Positions 50,834-63,132 are shown, numbered from the stretch's first letter. The stretch: 64,000 nt of DNA from SLFH01 sp050486265 (GCA_050486265.1 JBJHCY010000006.1:62001-126000); one strand, 5' to 3'. Program-made: numbers and translations. The notes: a model not told the origin generated them from the letters alone.

Positions 50834-50997
50834 AAACCGTCCGGTCGCCCGTTTGGGCGGCCGGCGATCGACGCCGGATGTTGACGAGAGCGTATGCAGA
50901 GTCGCTTTGTTCGCAGCGACCCCGGCGTAGACCGCCGTGCTTCTCTAGCTGTTGCCTGCATGGCTGTTGCTAGACGAGGCGCGGCGTCTGGTGGGGG
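50834..50997. other. 23S-5S spacer
   Basis: No tRNA. It contains 50874-50891, which is complementary in 17 of 18 positions to 53902-53919 in the 23S leader, and the 3' part of a stem at 50991-51008 that pairs with the 23S 5' flank. Confidence 0.65.
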
Positions 50998-53742
<2,745 letters not shown>

Positions 53743-54135
53743 ACCCACCGGACGCCGAAGCCTCCGAAAAGTGTCCCAAACGCCAGTATCGCCACGCTTG
53801 AGAGACTCGGCATACTCACCCCCGCCCGAAAGACCCGGTCTCGATAGACCGAAGTGCGGCCCGGCGGCTCGGCCGGCATCCGCACGCAGCGGGGGTGACA
53901 TGCTCTCGTCAACTTCCGGTTGTCAAGGTTCGCTGCCGGGCTCTCACCCGGCCAACCGGGCGGACCCGGTCGGCCTCTCTCAAGAGGCGGCGGGATGCTA
54001 ACCGTCACCGCCGCAGGGTCAAGCCTCCGGCGCATTTCCGCTCAAAAAATCACGCTCCGAGGCCCTCCACCGAGGCAGCTTGGCCCCGGCGCACGGGCCT
54101 ATCAACCACCGATCGACGCCGATGATTCCCCCCAA
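53743..54135. other. 23S leader and promoter region
   Basis: No gene and no 16S or tRNA. On the minus strand the promoter (-35 about 54020, -10 about 53997) is followed by a hairpin CCTCTTGAGAGAGG, then a leader with TTGACA at 53926-53921 and the processing-stem arm 53902-53919. Confidence 0.6.
53995..54022 (-). promoter_or_regulatory. Probable rRNA promoter
   Basis: Minus-strand -35 TTGACC (54022-54017) and -10 TAGCAT (54000-53995) are separated by 16 bp. It lies about 250 bp before the 23S 5' end. A second TTGACA at 53926-53921 could be part of a second promoter, but its -10 is not convincing. Confidence 0.5.
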
Positions 54136-54170
54136 CGAAAAGCCCCCGCCGCACTTTGCGACGGGGGCGG
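54136..54170 (-). terminator. Terminator of the PilM-type cluster
   Basis: On the minus strand GCCCCCG pairs with CGGGGGC (loop TCGCAAAGTGCGG region) and is followed by TTTTCGTT. It separates the cluster ending at 54242 from the rRNA promoter. Confidence 0.8.
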
Positions 54171-54241
54171 ATCTTCTGACTCTGCTGGAGGCCGGTGAAC
54201 GGCTGCTGAGCGACTCCCGAGCGGCGACAAAGGGCCTTCAC

Positions 54242-56257
54242 TCAGCCGCCGCCGGCGCCCCCGCCGCCCCCGCCGGTCTCTCTGGGCTGGCGCTCACGCC
54301 TGGGCTCGGGCTCAGGCTCGGGCTCGGGTTCAGGCTCTGGCTCTTCTTCGACGCGGCCCTGGGTCCTGCCGAGCTCGGAGGAGTCCCTCAGACGCCTGTA
54401 GAGCTCGGTGGCGGTGTCCCGCCCGACCATGCGGACGACGATCCTGGAATCGCTGTCGCGGAAGTAGGCTTGGAGTCTTCGGTCGGCTCCGGCGCCGGCC
54501 CCCGGGCTGCCGGCGACATCCAGCAGCATCGTGTCCAGGACAAAGGGGAGGCTCGTCGGGCCGGGCTCGGCGTTGGGGGGAAGCTCGCCGTCGGGGAGGA
54601 CGGCGGGGCCGTCCATCCCCGGGGGCTCGAAGCCGCCGGGACGCCGCCCCGGCTCGCGCGGCGCGTCGGTCTCGATGGCGGCCAGATCGAAGATCGGCAT
54701 GGCGTTGGGCTCGGGGAGCTCGTACGCGCCGGCGATGCGATCGCCGGGCTGGATGCTTAGGCGGGCTCGTCGCCAATAGCCGTAGTAGAACCCGTAGACC
54801 TCGACCTGGGCGCTGGGCCCGGCGCCGGTCTGGTCGCCGGCTGTCGCGCTGGTGACAAAGAAGTAGGCCCGGCGGTCGACCTCCACGGGGCTCGACCAGG
54901 CCGACCAGCGGCCGGCGAGTTCGTGCTGGGTCGCCAGCGGGCGCTGGTCCTCGTGCAGCCTGGCACGCTGGCCGAAGAGCGGGTTGTTGATGACCGCGCG
55001 CATCCGGTAGATGTACGAACGGCCGGGCTCGACATCGATGTCGTGGACCCACATCTTGGCGTCGGAGGTGTCGAGCAGGAGCGCATCGGCGGCGGAGAGC
55101 TGGGCGGGCCTGATGGGCAGCGCTCTCCCCCGCTCGTCGACATGGAACTCACGCTCCATCTCGATGATGATCCGTTGCTCCTGCGTCTGGAGAGACTGGA
55201 TCCGCTCTTCGAGCTGGCGCCGGCGGTCCTGCTCTGTCTGGCCTCCCGTGCGGGGCGAGCCGCGCAGGGCCTCGAGATCTCGTTCGGTACGCCGGATGTC
55301 GTCGCGGACGCGTTCGAGCTCGCGGACCCGTCGCTGGATCTGGCTGGCGTTCTGCTCGATGGAGGCGAGCAGTTCGAAGCCGCTGGGAGGCATCCATGGC
55401 TCACCGGCAACGGCCCGGAAGAAGGTCGGACGCATGATCCTGCCGGCGAGGGCCTCTGCGTCGCGGATGCGTTCCTGGTGTTCCTCGGCGCCGAGGGTGC
55501 GGTCGCCAACGGGCTCTATCAGGGCCTCACGCCCCGGAAGGTTGCCGATTGAGACGAGGTTGATCGGCTCGCCGTTCTCGTCGAGCCCGTCGGCCCGCTC
55601 GACCTCGACACGCATGATCGCGATGTTGTCGTCCCACCACTCGCGGGGGACGGCGGCGGTCTCCGGGTTCTCGGGGTCGGGGTCGGTCCGGAACATCTCG
55701 CGGAGCTCGAGCCCGCTGAACGACCCCTCGACGGTGACGGCGAAGATATCGAACGGCTGCCCGTCGTCGACCAGAGCGGCGAGCTCCCGGTTGGTCACGA
55801 TCTCTCGCGGGTGGAGCGTGAACGGGAACGAAACCCCTCGCACCGACCTGGGCGCGGGCACATCGACCGGGAAGCGGTAGACGCCGTCGAGGACGATTGT
55901 GTCCTCGATCTGCGATCCCGCGACGGCTGCGGGCCCGCGGGCGCGGCCGAGCGAGGCGATCTGCGTCGTCGGCCCCGCCGGTGTCGAGACCGCCTGTTCC
56001 CAGGCGCGGCTCAGGCTGACCGCCGGCCGCTCCGGCAGTTCGGGGTCGGGGTTGTCCATGCCCCCGATGAGCTGCCTTGCCCTGTCCTGCAGGGGGTTGT
56101 ATGCACGATCTGGCGTGTATCGGTTCCGATCAAGCTCGACCTGTGTCGGCCCGCCCAGGATCTGCACCGCCAGCACGAGGAGCAGCACGAGCGCGACCGC
56201 GCCGAGCACGATCTTCTCGACATGCTGCTCGATCACATTGATGCCTTTGCGACGCAT
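54242..56257 (-). CDS. Large membrane-anchored protein of the PilM-type cluster
   Basis: A 671-residue protein with one N-terminal membrane helix (KIVLGAVALVLLLVLAVQIL) and a long periplasmic part. Residues about 300-385 are a coiled coil (RRVRELERVRDDIRRTERDL), followed by a beta-rich domain (SYIYRMRAVINNPLFGQ). The end is an EPEPEPEP repeat and a glycine tail (GGGGGAGG). The position, 3 bp after the PilO-like gene, suggests a pilus or secretion assembly role, comparable to PilP or a PilO-type scaffold, but no family motif is clear. Confidence 0.72.
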   Translation of the reverse strand: MRRKGINVIEQHVEKIVLGAVALVLLLVLAVQILGGPTQVELDRNRYTPDRAYNPLQDRARQLIGGMDNPDPELPERPAVSLSRAWEQAVSTPAGPTTQIASLGRARGPAAVAGSQIEDTIVLDGVYRFPVDVPAPRSVRGVSFPFTLHPREIVTNRELAALVDDGQPFDIFAVTVEGSFSGLELREMFRTDPDPENPETAAVPREWWDDNIAIMRVEVERADGLDENGEPINLVSIGNLPGREALIEPVGDRTLGAEEHQERIRDAEALAGRIMRPTFFRAVAGEPWMPPSGFELLASIEQNASQIQRRVRELERVRDDIRRTERDLEALRGSPRTGGQTEQDRRRQLEERIQSLQTQEQRIIIEMEREFHVDERGRALPIRPAQLSAADALLLDTSDAKMWVHDIDVEPGRSYIYRMRAVINNPLFGQRARLHEDQRPLATQHELAGRWSAWSSPVEVDRRAYFFVTSATAGDQTGAGPSAQVEVYGFYYGYWRRARLSIQPGDRIAGAYELPEPNAMPIFDLAAIETDAPREPGRRPGGFEPPGMDGPAVLPDGELPPNAEPGPTSLPFVLDTMLLDVAGSPGAGAGADRRLQAYFRDSDSRIVVRMVGRDTATELYRRLRDSSELGRTQGRVEEEPEPEPEPEPEPEPRRERQPRETGGGGGGAGGG

Positions 56258-56260
56258 CGC

Positions 56261-57601
56261 TCAGCCCTCACCGTCTTGGATGCCCATCATCCGCTTGAAG
56301 TCAGAAGGCATGAACTCAAGCGTCCACGCTCTGAGCCACGCCGTCTCGATCGTCATCGTCGCCCGGATCACATGCCCGGGCCCGTAGTAGAAGCCCTGGT
56401 TCAGGTCCTCCCAGACATCCACCGAGCTGAGCCGGAGGTCCGAGACGGCCATGAAATTCCTGCGCCGGAAGCCCTCGATGATCTCGGGGATCCGCGACGA
56501 ATCGACCACCATCGTGATCGTCACCGGCCGGATGTCGTAACGCGGGTTGCTGGCCCGCCCGGTCAGCGTGTTGGTGGTGTCGGGATCGCGCTGAACGACG
56601 CCGTCGACCACAGGGAGCTGCACGCCCGTTTCTGCGCCGGGCTCTTCCATGCCGAAGCCCGCGGGATCGCGCCGCTGCGGCTGGTTGACCGGCAGCGGTT
56701 CGAGCTGGATCGAGACGATCCGTTTGATCGGCGCGTCGTCGATGTTGAAGCGACGGCCCGTTTCGCTGGTGTTGATCCGCGTGATCGCCGCGGTGATCTC
56801 GCTGAGCACCCAGAAGTCGAACTGGAAGCCGAAGAGCACCGCCGGGCGTGGAGGCGTCTGCATCGAAGCGGTCGAGGGCAGCCCGGCCGCGCGAGCGGCG
56901 CGGAGGAGCAGGTCCGGCTCGGCGTAGAAGGTCAGGCGTCTGGCGGCCTGGGCGTAGCGGGCGACACGCGCGTCGCGGAGGCGCTGCTCCAGCCTGCGCC
57001 GGTCCTCGACGGTCAACTGCCCCGCCCCGCCTTCTCGTTCGATGTCGGCGAGGAACTCAGAACGCTCGCGCCGGAGCGCCTCGGCGACCCGCTCGGGCGA
57101 GGGGGGCATGCCGGCGCGCGCCTCTTCGAGCATCGTGATGTACAGCGAGGGGCGCCCGTCGGCGCCGCCCGAACCCACAAGCAGCCGCAGCAGGTCGAAC
57201 GGACGCACCTGGCGGTCGATGTCGCTGGCCGGCTCGGGGAACAGACCGCCCACCAGCGGCTCGTACCCCTTGCGGTTGAACTCGATGCCCTGCTGCCTGA
57301 CCTCCGCGACATCGGCCATCCGCTCGCGGATCGCCTCGCGGAACCACGCCGTGAGACGCTCGTTGGGCAGCGCCTGCAGGCTGACGGCCTCGACGCCGGG
57401 TCCGGCGGCGGGGAGGGTGTAAGAGACCTCGAGCCCGGCCAGACGGCGTTGCGCCTGACTGATTGTGGTCTGCTGCTCCTCCTGGAATGAACTGAGCATC
57501 CCGGAGCTGATCACATAGGCCACGGGCAGCACGATCACGATCACCACGCAGGAGATCACGATCACGAAATGGCTCTTCACCCAGTCGATTACTTTCTTCA
57601 C
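56261..57601 (-). CDS. PilN/PilO-like membrane-anchored protein
   Basis: A 446-residue protein starting at GTG, with a short cytosolic N-terminus, one membrane helix (FVIVISCVVIVIVLPVAYVI) and a periplasmic domain. A helical stretch (RRERSEFLADIER and EDRRRLEQRLRDARVARYAQ) precedes a ferredoxin-like domain at the end (RPVTITMVVDSSRIPEIIEGFR, IRATMTIETAWL). This topology is that of PilN/PilO inner-membrane platform proteins. It is the middle gene of the three-gene cluster with pilM. Confidence 0.72.
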   Translation of the reverse strand: MKKVIDWVKSHFVIVISCVVIVIVLPVAYVISSGMLSSFQEEQQTTISQAQRRLAGLEVSYTLPAAGPGVEAVSLQALPNERLTAWFREAIRERMADVAEVRQQGIEFNRKGYEPLVGGLFPEPASDIDRQVRPFDLLRLLVGSGGADGRPSLYITMLEEARAGMPPSPERVAEALRRERSEFLADIEREGGAGQLTVEDRRRLEQRLRDARVARYAQAARRLTFYAEPDLLLRAARAAGLPSTASMQTPPRPAVLFGFQFDFWVLSEITAAITRINTSETGRRFNIDDAPIKRIVSIQLEPLPVNQPQRRDPAGFGMEEPGAETGVQLPVVDGVVQRDPDTTNTLTGRASNPRYDIRPVTITMVVDSSRIPEIIEGFRRRNFMAVSDLRLSSVDVWEDLNQGFYYGPGHVIRATMTIETAWLRAWTLEFMPSDFKRMMGIQDGEG

Positions 57602-57650
57602 CGTCTGTGCCTCACATCGCCCGTTGCGCCGGAGCGCTCATCGGGGTTGG

Positions 57651-59708
57651 TCATGCGCCTCCGAAAGGATCGGCCTCGCCGGCTTCGGCTTCCTCGTCGC
57701 CGAGCACCAGCACAAACTGCACCACGGCCCGCGAACGGCCGATCCGCGCCTCGCCCGGGGGGGGCGTCAGCGGCGCGATCTGCGCCGGCGAATCGCCGGT
57801 CCCGCCGACAGGCGAGCCCTCGCCGACACCGCCTCCGGATCCGACACCCGTGCCCTCGCCGCCCGGCTCGCGCTCCCGCCCGAGCTCGCGGAGAGGGTCG
57901 GCCTCACGCGCGGGCGTCCGCGCCTGGGCCAGCTCGATCTGGCGGATCGAGCCCGACTGCACGACCCACTCCGCGTCGGTCCAGATTCTGTAAGGACGCC
58001 CCTCGCGCCGCTCGTGATCGCGGAGCCAACGCAGCGCCCCCTCGACCACGACCCGCCTGGGATCCTCGTGGTCGGTGGCGACATGGACCTGCACAATCAC
58101 GCGGCGCCTGTCGGTGTATGGCTCCTCGGGCGCGTCGGGGTCGCCGAGGCCGGGTTCTTCACGCCCGCCGCCGCGTCGCCCGCGATCAGCCGTCGGCGCC
58201 TGCTTCAGGAAGGTCATAATCCGAAGGCCCGAGCGGACGAAGTCGGTCTCCATGCCCGCAAGCTCGAAGCCCGTCTCGTCCTCGCCCACAGCCGAGCCGA
58301 ACCGCCCGGCGCGGACCCGAGAGTCGATCTCGCTGACCAGGTCGCCGATGTCGGTCATCAGATACTGGTACACGCCTTCGTCTTCGAGCAGCGCGATGAT
58401 GTTCGCGGCGGTGTAGTCCGGCTCGGCCCCGCCGAGGACCTGCGCCTCCTGGGCGCGGCCCGTCAACTCCTGCGCCCGAGAAGCGGCCTGCTGGATCTGC
58501 GGCGGGGGACGCAGATTCCCGTAGGCGTTGCTGTCGATGAACCATCGCGAGAACATCGCGGCGCCGGCGACGACCGCCAGCCCCGCCGCGACCCCGAAGA
58601 AGGGAACCTTCTTCTTCCACATCGCCTCGCGGATGTTCGCGACCGGGATCAGGTTCGCCTCGATCGTCTCGAAGCCCAGGCCCTGAAGCGCCAGCCCGTA
58701 GGCGGTCGTCAGACGCAGGGCGTTCTGCTCGAGGTCGTCCTTGCGCCCCTTCTGATCGTCGGCGAGGGAGGCCCTCTTGAACTCTTCGAGGCGGTAGACC
58801 TCGACGCCGAGCTGCTGCTTGAGGAACTTGCGCAGACCCGGGAGCTGGAAAGTCGCACCGATGCCGATCAGGCGCGTCAGCTTCACATCGGTATGGCGCG
58901 ACTGGTACGAGGCCACCGATCGCTGCACCTCTTGGGCGAGGTCGGTGAAGACGCCGCGCATCGCCTGGAAGACATGCTTGGCGTGCTTGGTCTGCTCAGC
59001 CTCGCGCTTGAGGCGTTCGGCCTTGGGGTACCCGAGCTTGAACTGGTTGACCAAGGCCTCGGTGAAATCGTGCCCGCCGATCTGGAAGGTGCGGACCCAG
59101 ACGCGTCCGCTCTCGGCGATGATCAGATCCGTCGAGGTCGTGCCGATATCGAGGATGATCGTGCCGGGCGTGCGCTCTGTGAACTGCAGGTCGTACGCCA
59201 AGGCGTTGTAGACCGCGACCGGGCTGAGGTTCACCACATCGGGCGTGAGCCCGACATCGGCGAGCATCTGGAGCTGGGCGGCGATCCTCGCCTTGGGAAT
59301 CGCGAAAATGCCGACCTCGACCTCCGGTGAGTCGGGGCTCTGAAAGGTCTGATAATCCCACTCGACCTCGTCCAGCGGGAAGGGGATCTGCTGGGCCGCC
59401 TCGAACTTCACGATGTCGGGCACCTTCTTGGGCTCGACGGGCGGGAGTTTGGCGAAGCGGGCGAGGGCCGCGTGACCCGGGACGCTGCAGGCGATGGTCG
59501 CCTTGCTCAGATCGTACTGGGCCGCGAGCGTGCCGAGGGCGACGCGCATGGCGTCGTCCTGGTCGAGCCCGGGCGTCGAGAGGACCTTTGCATGGGGAAT
59601 CACCGCGAAGTCGGTGATGACCGGCTCGCCGTTCTGGACCTCGAGCCGGATCGCCTTGATCGCGCCCGCGCCCGCCTCGATGCCCCAGCACACATTGGAT
59701 GAAGCCAT
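57651..59708 (-). CDS. pilM: Type IV pilus assembly protein PilM, fused to a PilN-like region
   Basis: A 685-residue protein. Residues 1-350 are the actin-like PilM ATPase domain: CWGIEAGAGAIKAIRLE, TIILDIGTTSTDLII, FQIGGHDFTEALV and LTRLIGIGATFQLPGLRKFL. A membrane helix at about 372-390 (FFGVAAGLAVVAGAAMF) follows, then a coiled coil and a ferredoxin-like domain with a Pro/Gly-rich tail, resembling PilN. PilM and PilN normally form a separate cytosolic-membrane complex; here they appear as one chain. It is the first gene of the cluster. Role in pilus or a pilus-like secretion machine in planctomycetes is inferred. Confidence 0.88.
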   Translation of the reverse strand: MASSNVCWGIEAGAGAIKAIRLEVQNGEPVITDFAVIPHAKVLSTPGLDQDDAMRVALGTLAAQYDLSKATIACSVPGHAALARFAKLPPVEPKKVPDIVKFEAAQQIPFPLDEVEWDYQTFQSPDSPEVEVGIFAIPKARIAAQLQMLADVGLTPDVVNLSPVAVYNALAYDLQFTERTPGTIILDIGTTSTDLIIAESGRVWVRTFQIGGHDFTEALVNQFKLGYPKAERLKREAEQTKHAKHVFQAMRGVFTDLAQEVQRSVASYQSRHTDVKLTRLIGIGATFQLPGLRKFLKQQLGVEVYRLEEFKRASLADDQKGRKDDLEQNALRLTTAYGLALQGLGFETIEANLIPVANIREAMWKKKVPFFGVAAGLAVVAGAAMFSRWFIDSNAYGNLRPPPQIQQAASRAQELTGRAQEAQVLGGAEPDYTAANIIALLEDEGVYQYLMTDIGDLVSEIDSRVRAGRFGSAVGEDETGFELAGMETDFVRSGLRIMTFLKQAPTADRGRRGGGREEPGLGDPDAPEEPYTDRRRVIVQVHVATDHEDPRRVVVEGALRWLRDHERREGRPYRIWTDAEWVVQSGSIRQIELAQARTPAREADPLRELGREREPGGEGTGVGSGGGVGEGSPVGGTGDSPAQIAPLTPPPGEARIGRSRAVVQFVLVLGDEEAEAGEADPFGGA

Positions 59709-59976
59709 TCGTTCCGCCTCTGCGTGTGTCGTTCAGCCTCTGATCTATCCGGTTCGTTCCCGGCCCGGCCTTGGGCGGTGGGCCCGATGGTACCGGTCTC
59801 GCACGATCCCTGCGCGACTTTGGCGCGGGGAACGCGTGGCACTGGGCCATCGTCGCGCTGCCCGGTCTTCCTACCAGTACGCCCCCCGACCGCGCAGGTT
59901 CCCTGCCGGCGCCGGCCCCCGTAAGAGCCTAGCAAGAACGGGCGTGGTCCGTGCGGCTGCACTCCGACGCGGCCCC
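59709..59976. other. Intergenic region upstream of pilM
   Basis: About 270 bp without a credible gene. It must hold the pilM promoter, but no convincing -35/-10 pair is visible to me. Confidence 0.4.
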
Positions 59977-60315
59977 TCAGGGCGTGTCGTCTCCGTTGTT
60001 CTCGCGATCGATGTCGTCGGCGTCGATGCGATCACTCAGGAGCGTCAGCCCGATCGCCGCGATCACGCCCACTCCCAGCAACCAGAGCCGGTCGGGGGGC
60101 ACGCGGAGCGCCAGCCACCCCCTCGGGAGGGAGTACGAAGCCGCGTGGTACCCGACGATGACCAGAGAAAGACCGATCACCAGCCTCGCCGGCTCCGACA
60201 GCCGGTGGTGCGGGGCCTCGGGGTCGCTTCGGCGTCCCCAGAGCAACAGAACGCCGCCGGCGACCAAGGCCGCCGCGACAACAAGCCCCCCGACAGTCCA
60301 GACCGACCAGACCAC
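59977..60315 (-). CDS. Small membrane protein of unknown function
   Basis: A 112-residue protein starting at GTG, with three hydrophobic segments (VGGLVVAAALVAGGVLLLWG, ARLVIGLSLVIVGYHAASYS, LWLLGVGVIAAIGLTLLS) and an acidic C-terminal tail. It starts 4 bp after the Memo-family gene, so the two form a unit. Family unknown. Confidence 0.72.
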   Translation of the reverse strand: MVWSVWTVGGLVVAAALVAGGVLLLWGRRSDPEAPHHRLSEPARLVIGLSLVIVGYHAASYSLPRGWLALRVPPDRLWLLGVGVIAAIGLTLLSDRIDADDIDRENNGDDTP

Positions 60316-60319
60316 GGGG

Positions 60320-61729
60320 TCAGTGCAGGACCAGGGCCGCGTTGGAGACCATGCTCATGCCCTGCTGGTCGATCGCGGCGCCGTACTTGAGCAGCTCGAC
60401 CCGCTCGGGATCCACGGTCCGCAGCGCGGCGACCATGTTGCCCGTCGAGCACCAGCGCGTCGGGTTCTGACGCCACGCCATCGAGGCGATGAGGTCGTCG
60501 GCCTTCCTGTCCATGTAGAGCTCCAACAGCTCGCGGTCGGTCTGAATGACTTGGTTGCGGAACTGCTCGGCCTGCTGCTCCCCCTCGCCCTCGCCCATCA
60601 GGGGCTGCTGGTCGCCGAAGGCGGGGCCGACATGGCTGAGGTCCGCCGAGCTGACGACAAGCGTCCTGCCGGGCAGGCTCGCGAGGGCCGAACGCAGCGC
60701 CTCGATGAACGGCTCGAAAGCGAGACCCTTGCCGTCGTACGACTCGCCGTTGTTCACCGCCGGGTCGTGCACGAGCACACCGAGGACCTTGGGGAAGGCG
60801 CCCGCGTCGTCCTGGCCGAAGACATGCTGGATCCAGGGGATCTGCAGCTCGATCGAGTGCTCCTGCTCGTGGTCGTAGCGGTCGTTGAGGAAGCGCTCGC
60901 CCTGCTCTTGCCCGAGCGAAGCGAGAATCAGGTCGAGGGCCTGGCGGTCAAGCTCGCACGCGCCGAGCGGGGTGCGATAGCCCTTGTCGCAGCCGCAGAC
61001 GCCCGAGGCCTGCCCGAAGTGGTTGGTGCCGAGGATGATGACGCGGTCGGGCCTGTCGACGACGCGGAGGCGCCCCCAGATCGACGCGTAATTGATCCAG
61101 CCCCGTCCGTAATCGATGTGCGGGGCGACGATCGCCTTGGGCAGGGTGTCGAGGCTCGGGTTGTCTTCCTCCTTGAGCGCTTCGGCGATGTACTTGTCGA
61201 GCGTCTCGCGGAGACGCTCGGGGCCCTCGCGTTCTTTCTGTTCGTCGCTCACCTCGGCGCCCTCGCCTGCGGCGGCCAGGACGAGCTGATCGGCGAACGC
61301 CGCGGTCGACGCGGGGGGTAGGAGTTCGGAGCTGTCGAAGTCTGCCCGGACTTTTTCCTGCAGGGCGTCGAAGTTGGGTCCGAAAAGCAGGGCCGCGTCG
61401 TCGAGCTGGGCGACGAGGTGCTCGAGGAAGTCGCGGGTGAGCCCGCGCCCGACCTCGGTGACGATCTGATCGATCGTGCGGCTGCCGTCCATCATCGGCA
61501 GGATGACCTGGGCGGCCGGCAGCGTCGCGACGACCTTGTCGGAGATCTGCCTCGCGTCGGCGAGGCCGAGGAGGACGGCCTGCTGGCCCTCCTGGTTCTG
61601 CGCCTGGAGGGGGAAACCCCGCACCGGGCGGAGGCGGGGCTTCTGCTGGTGCGACGCGGAGGGATCGAATTTGACCGCCGGCGGCTGAGAAGGCTGCTCG
61701 GGCGACGGTTGCTGGGGCTGATCTGTCAT
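60320..61729 (-). CDS. Memo-family protein (AmmeMemoRadiSam system protein B)
   Basis: A 469-residue protein. After a Gln/Pro-rich N-terminus and a winged-helix-like region (residues about 55-125, LLGLADARQISDKVV, ILPMMDGSRTIDQIV), residues 180-469 form the Memo domain with its conserved His/Asp/Cys metal-site motifs: APHIDYGRGW, LGTNHFG, EHSIELQIPW, SADLSHVG and CSTGNMVA. Memo proteins are widespread, related to ring-cleaving dioxygenases and often linked with AMMECR1 and a radical-SAM enzyme; neither partner is visible here. Start at ATG 61729 is chosen over a longer Arg-rich frame. Confidence 0.88.
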   Translation of the reverse strand: MTDQPQQPSPEQPSQPPAVKFDPSASHQQKPRLRPVRGFPLQAQNQEGQQAVLLGLADARQISDKVVATLPAAQVILPMMDGSRTIDQIVTEVGRGLTRDFLEHLVAQLDDAALLFGPNFDALQEKVRADFDSSELLPPASTAAFADQLVLAAAGEGAEVSDEQKEREGPERLRETLDKYIAEALKEEDNPSLDTLPKAIVAPHIDYGRGWINYASIWGRLRVVDRPDRVIILGTNHFGQASGVCGCDKGYRTPLGACELDRQALDLILASLGQEQGERFLNDRYDHEQEHSIELQIPWIQHVFGQDDAGAFPKVLGVLVHDPAVNNGESYDGKGLAFEPFIEALRSALASLPGRTLVVSSADLSHVGPAFGDQQPLMGEGEGEQQAEQFRNQVIQTDRELLELYMDRKADDLIASMAWRQNPTRWCSTGNMVAALRTVDPERVELLKYGAAIDQQGMSMVSNAALVLH

Positions 61730-61861
61730 AGGAACTGACTGTAGGTGCCCGCCCTCGCTCGCCCAGCGTGACAGGCGTCGATCCGGCTTGAATCGTCGGG
61801 CGGGCGGTCTATCGTTGCGGTCCGCCGGCGGCCGGTTCGGCCCAGGCCAGGAGATACCGCG

Positions 61862-62191
61862 ATGGCGCAGAGCACATTCGACTCGATCAAGCCCGGCGAG
61901 AACATCCGCCTGACCATCGAGAGCGAGCCCAAGGTCAAAGACCGGGCCGACACCATCGCACGCCTCATGCGCCGCGATCCGGACAACGCCCGCGCCCTCC
62001 GCAGGGGCCACGAGACCCGCGCGAAGAACCCCCGGACCAAGATCCGCGGCGGTCGCGTGTGGCACATCCGGCCCAAGCCGGCCAAGGTCGTCCGCGTCCG
62101 CCAGGGCGAGTCGTGGAACATGACCTACACCCACGACCTCCGCGACGATCTCCGCTCTGTCGAGAGCTTCCTGAAGGTCGAGAAGGCCTGA
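61862..62191 (+). CDS. Small basic protein of unknown function
   Basis: A 109-residue soluble protein rich in Arg and Lys (RRDPDNARALRRGHETRAKN, RGGRVWHIRPKPAKVVRVRQ) with a compact hydrophobic end (WNMTYTHDLRDDLRSVESF). The ATG follows a plausible spacer from the divergent Memo gene. Possible nucleic-acid binding is only a guess from composition. Confidence 0.68.
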   Translation: MAQSTFDSIKPGENIRLTIESEPKVKDRADTIARLMRRDPDNARALRRGHETRAKNPRTKIRGGRVWHIRPKPAKVVRVRQGESWNMTYTHDLRDDLRSVESFLKVEKA

Positions 62192-62251
62192 GAGGCGGAC
62201 CGATCCCCACGCGCGAACGCCCGATCGGCGGCCCGCGTTCTAGGATCGGCC

Positions 62252-63073
62252 ATGCTGAGCAGAACGAAAACTTCCCGACGCCGGACGGCCATCCGTCCGG
62301 CGTTGTTGTTTGCCGCAGTGATGCTGCCCGCCCTTGTCCTTGCGGGTTGCTCTGAGCAGTCCGGGCGCAGCGCCGACCGCCCCACCGCCGAGGCGGTCTT
62401 CGAGGGCGAGCCCGACGCGGTGTACACCACCCGCGGACGCGTGCAGGCCCTGCCCACAGACCCGGATTCGAGCAAGCTCGTCATCCTGCACGAACCGATC
62501 GACGGGTTCCGCGACCGGTCGGGCGAAGAGGTCGGGATGAACGCGCACGCGATGGAGTTTCCGGCGGTGTCTCCGGGGGTCTCGCTCGACGGCGTCTTCC
62601 CGGGCGACGCGGTCCGATTCTCCTTCGAGGTCTTCTGGCCCGAGGGCGGGCCGCCGCTCTGGCGCGTCAGCGAGCTCGAGAAGATCAGCCCCGCGACGCC
62701 GATGCTGCTCGATGGCGTTGCGCGGCCGCGTTGGCTTGCACGGCTCCCGGAGGTTCCCGAGGGCGCAACCCGGTACATCACCCGGGGACAGGTCGTCGCC
62801 CTGCCCGACGCGCGCAACGACCTGGTGATCTTCCACGAGCCGATCCCACAGTTCCGCGACGCCGCGGGCGAAGAAGTCGGCATGGAGGCGCACGCGATGC
62901 CCTTCCCGAGAATCGCTCAAGGCGTTTCTCTCGACGGGATCGAGCCGGGGATCGCGGTCGAATTCGCGTTCGATGTCAGCTACGACGCCGAGGGCGCTCC
63001 CAGCTACCCCGTCGTGGGGATCAGGCGCCTCTTGCCCGGTGTAGAGCTCGACATCGACCTCGGCGGGCGTTGA
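62252..63073 (+). CDS. Lipoprotein with two CusF-like copper-binding domains
   Basis: A 273-residue lipoprotein (lipobox LVLAGC, Cys at about 33). Two repeats of about 95 residues follow: the first has VYTTRGRVQALP, LVILHEPIDGF and GMNAHAMEFP, the second RYITRGQVVALP, LVIFHEPIPQF and GMEAHAMPFP. Each resembles the small CusF-like copper chaperone domain, whose His and Met residues bind Cu(I). A tandem pair could hold two copper ions. The domains are close to each other, indicating internal duplication. No copper exporter is adjacent. Confidence 0.8.
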   Translation: MLSRTKTSRRRTAIRPALLFAAVMLPALVLAGCSEQSGRSADRPTAEAVFEGEPDAVYTTRGRVQALPTDPDSSKLVILHEPIDGFRDRSGEEVGMNAHAMEFPAVSPGVSLDGVFPGDAVRFSFEVFWPEGGPPLWRVSELEKISPATPMLLDGVARPRWLARLPEVPEGATRYITRGQVVALPDARNDLVIFHEPIPQFRDAAGEEVGMEAHAMPFPRIAQGVSLDGIEPGIAVEFAFDVSYDAEGAPSYPVVGIRRLLPGVELDIDLGGR

Positions 63074-63132
63074 GCCTCGCCCGAGATGTTTGTTGCTGCG
63101 GGAAATCGGCGTTCGGCTGAGGAAGCCTCGGT

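Noticed and set aside
53743..54135. Search for 16S rRNA or tRNA upstream of 23S
   Set aside because: No tRNA fold and no 16S sequence was found; the region is leader and promoter.
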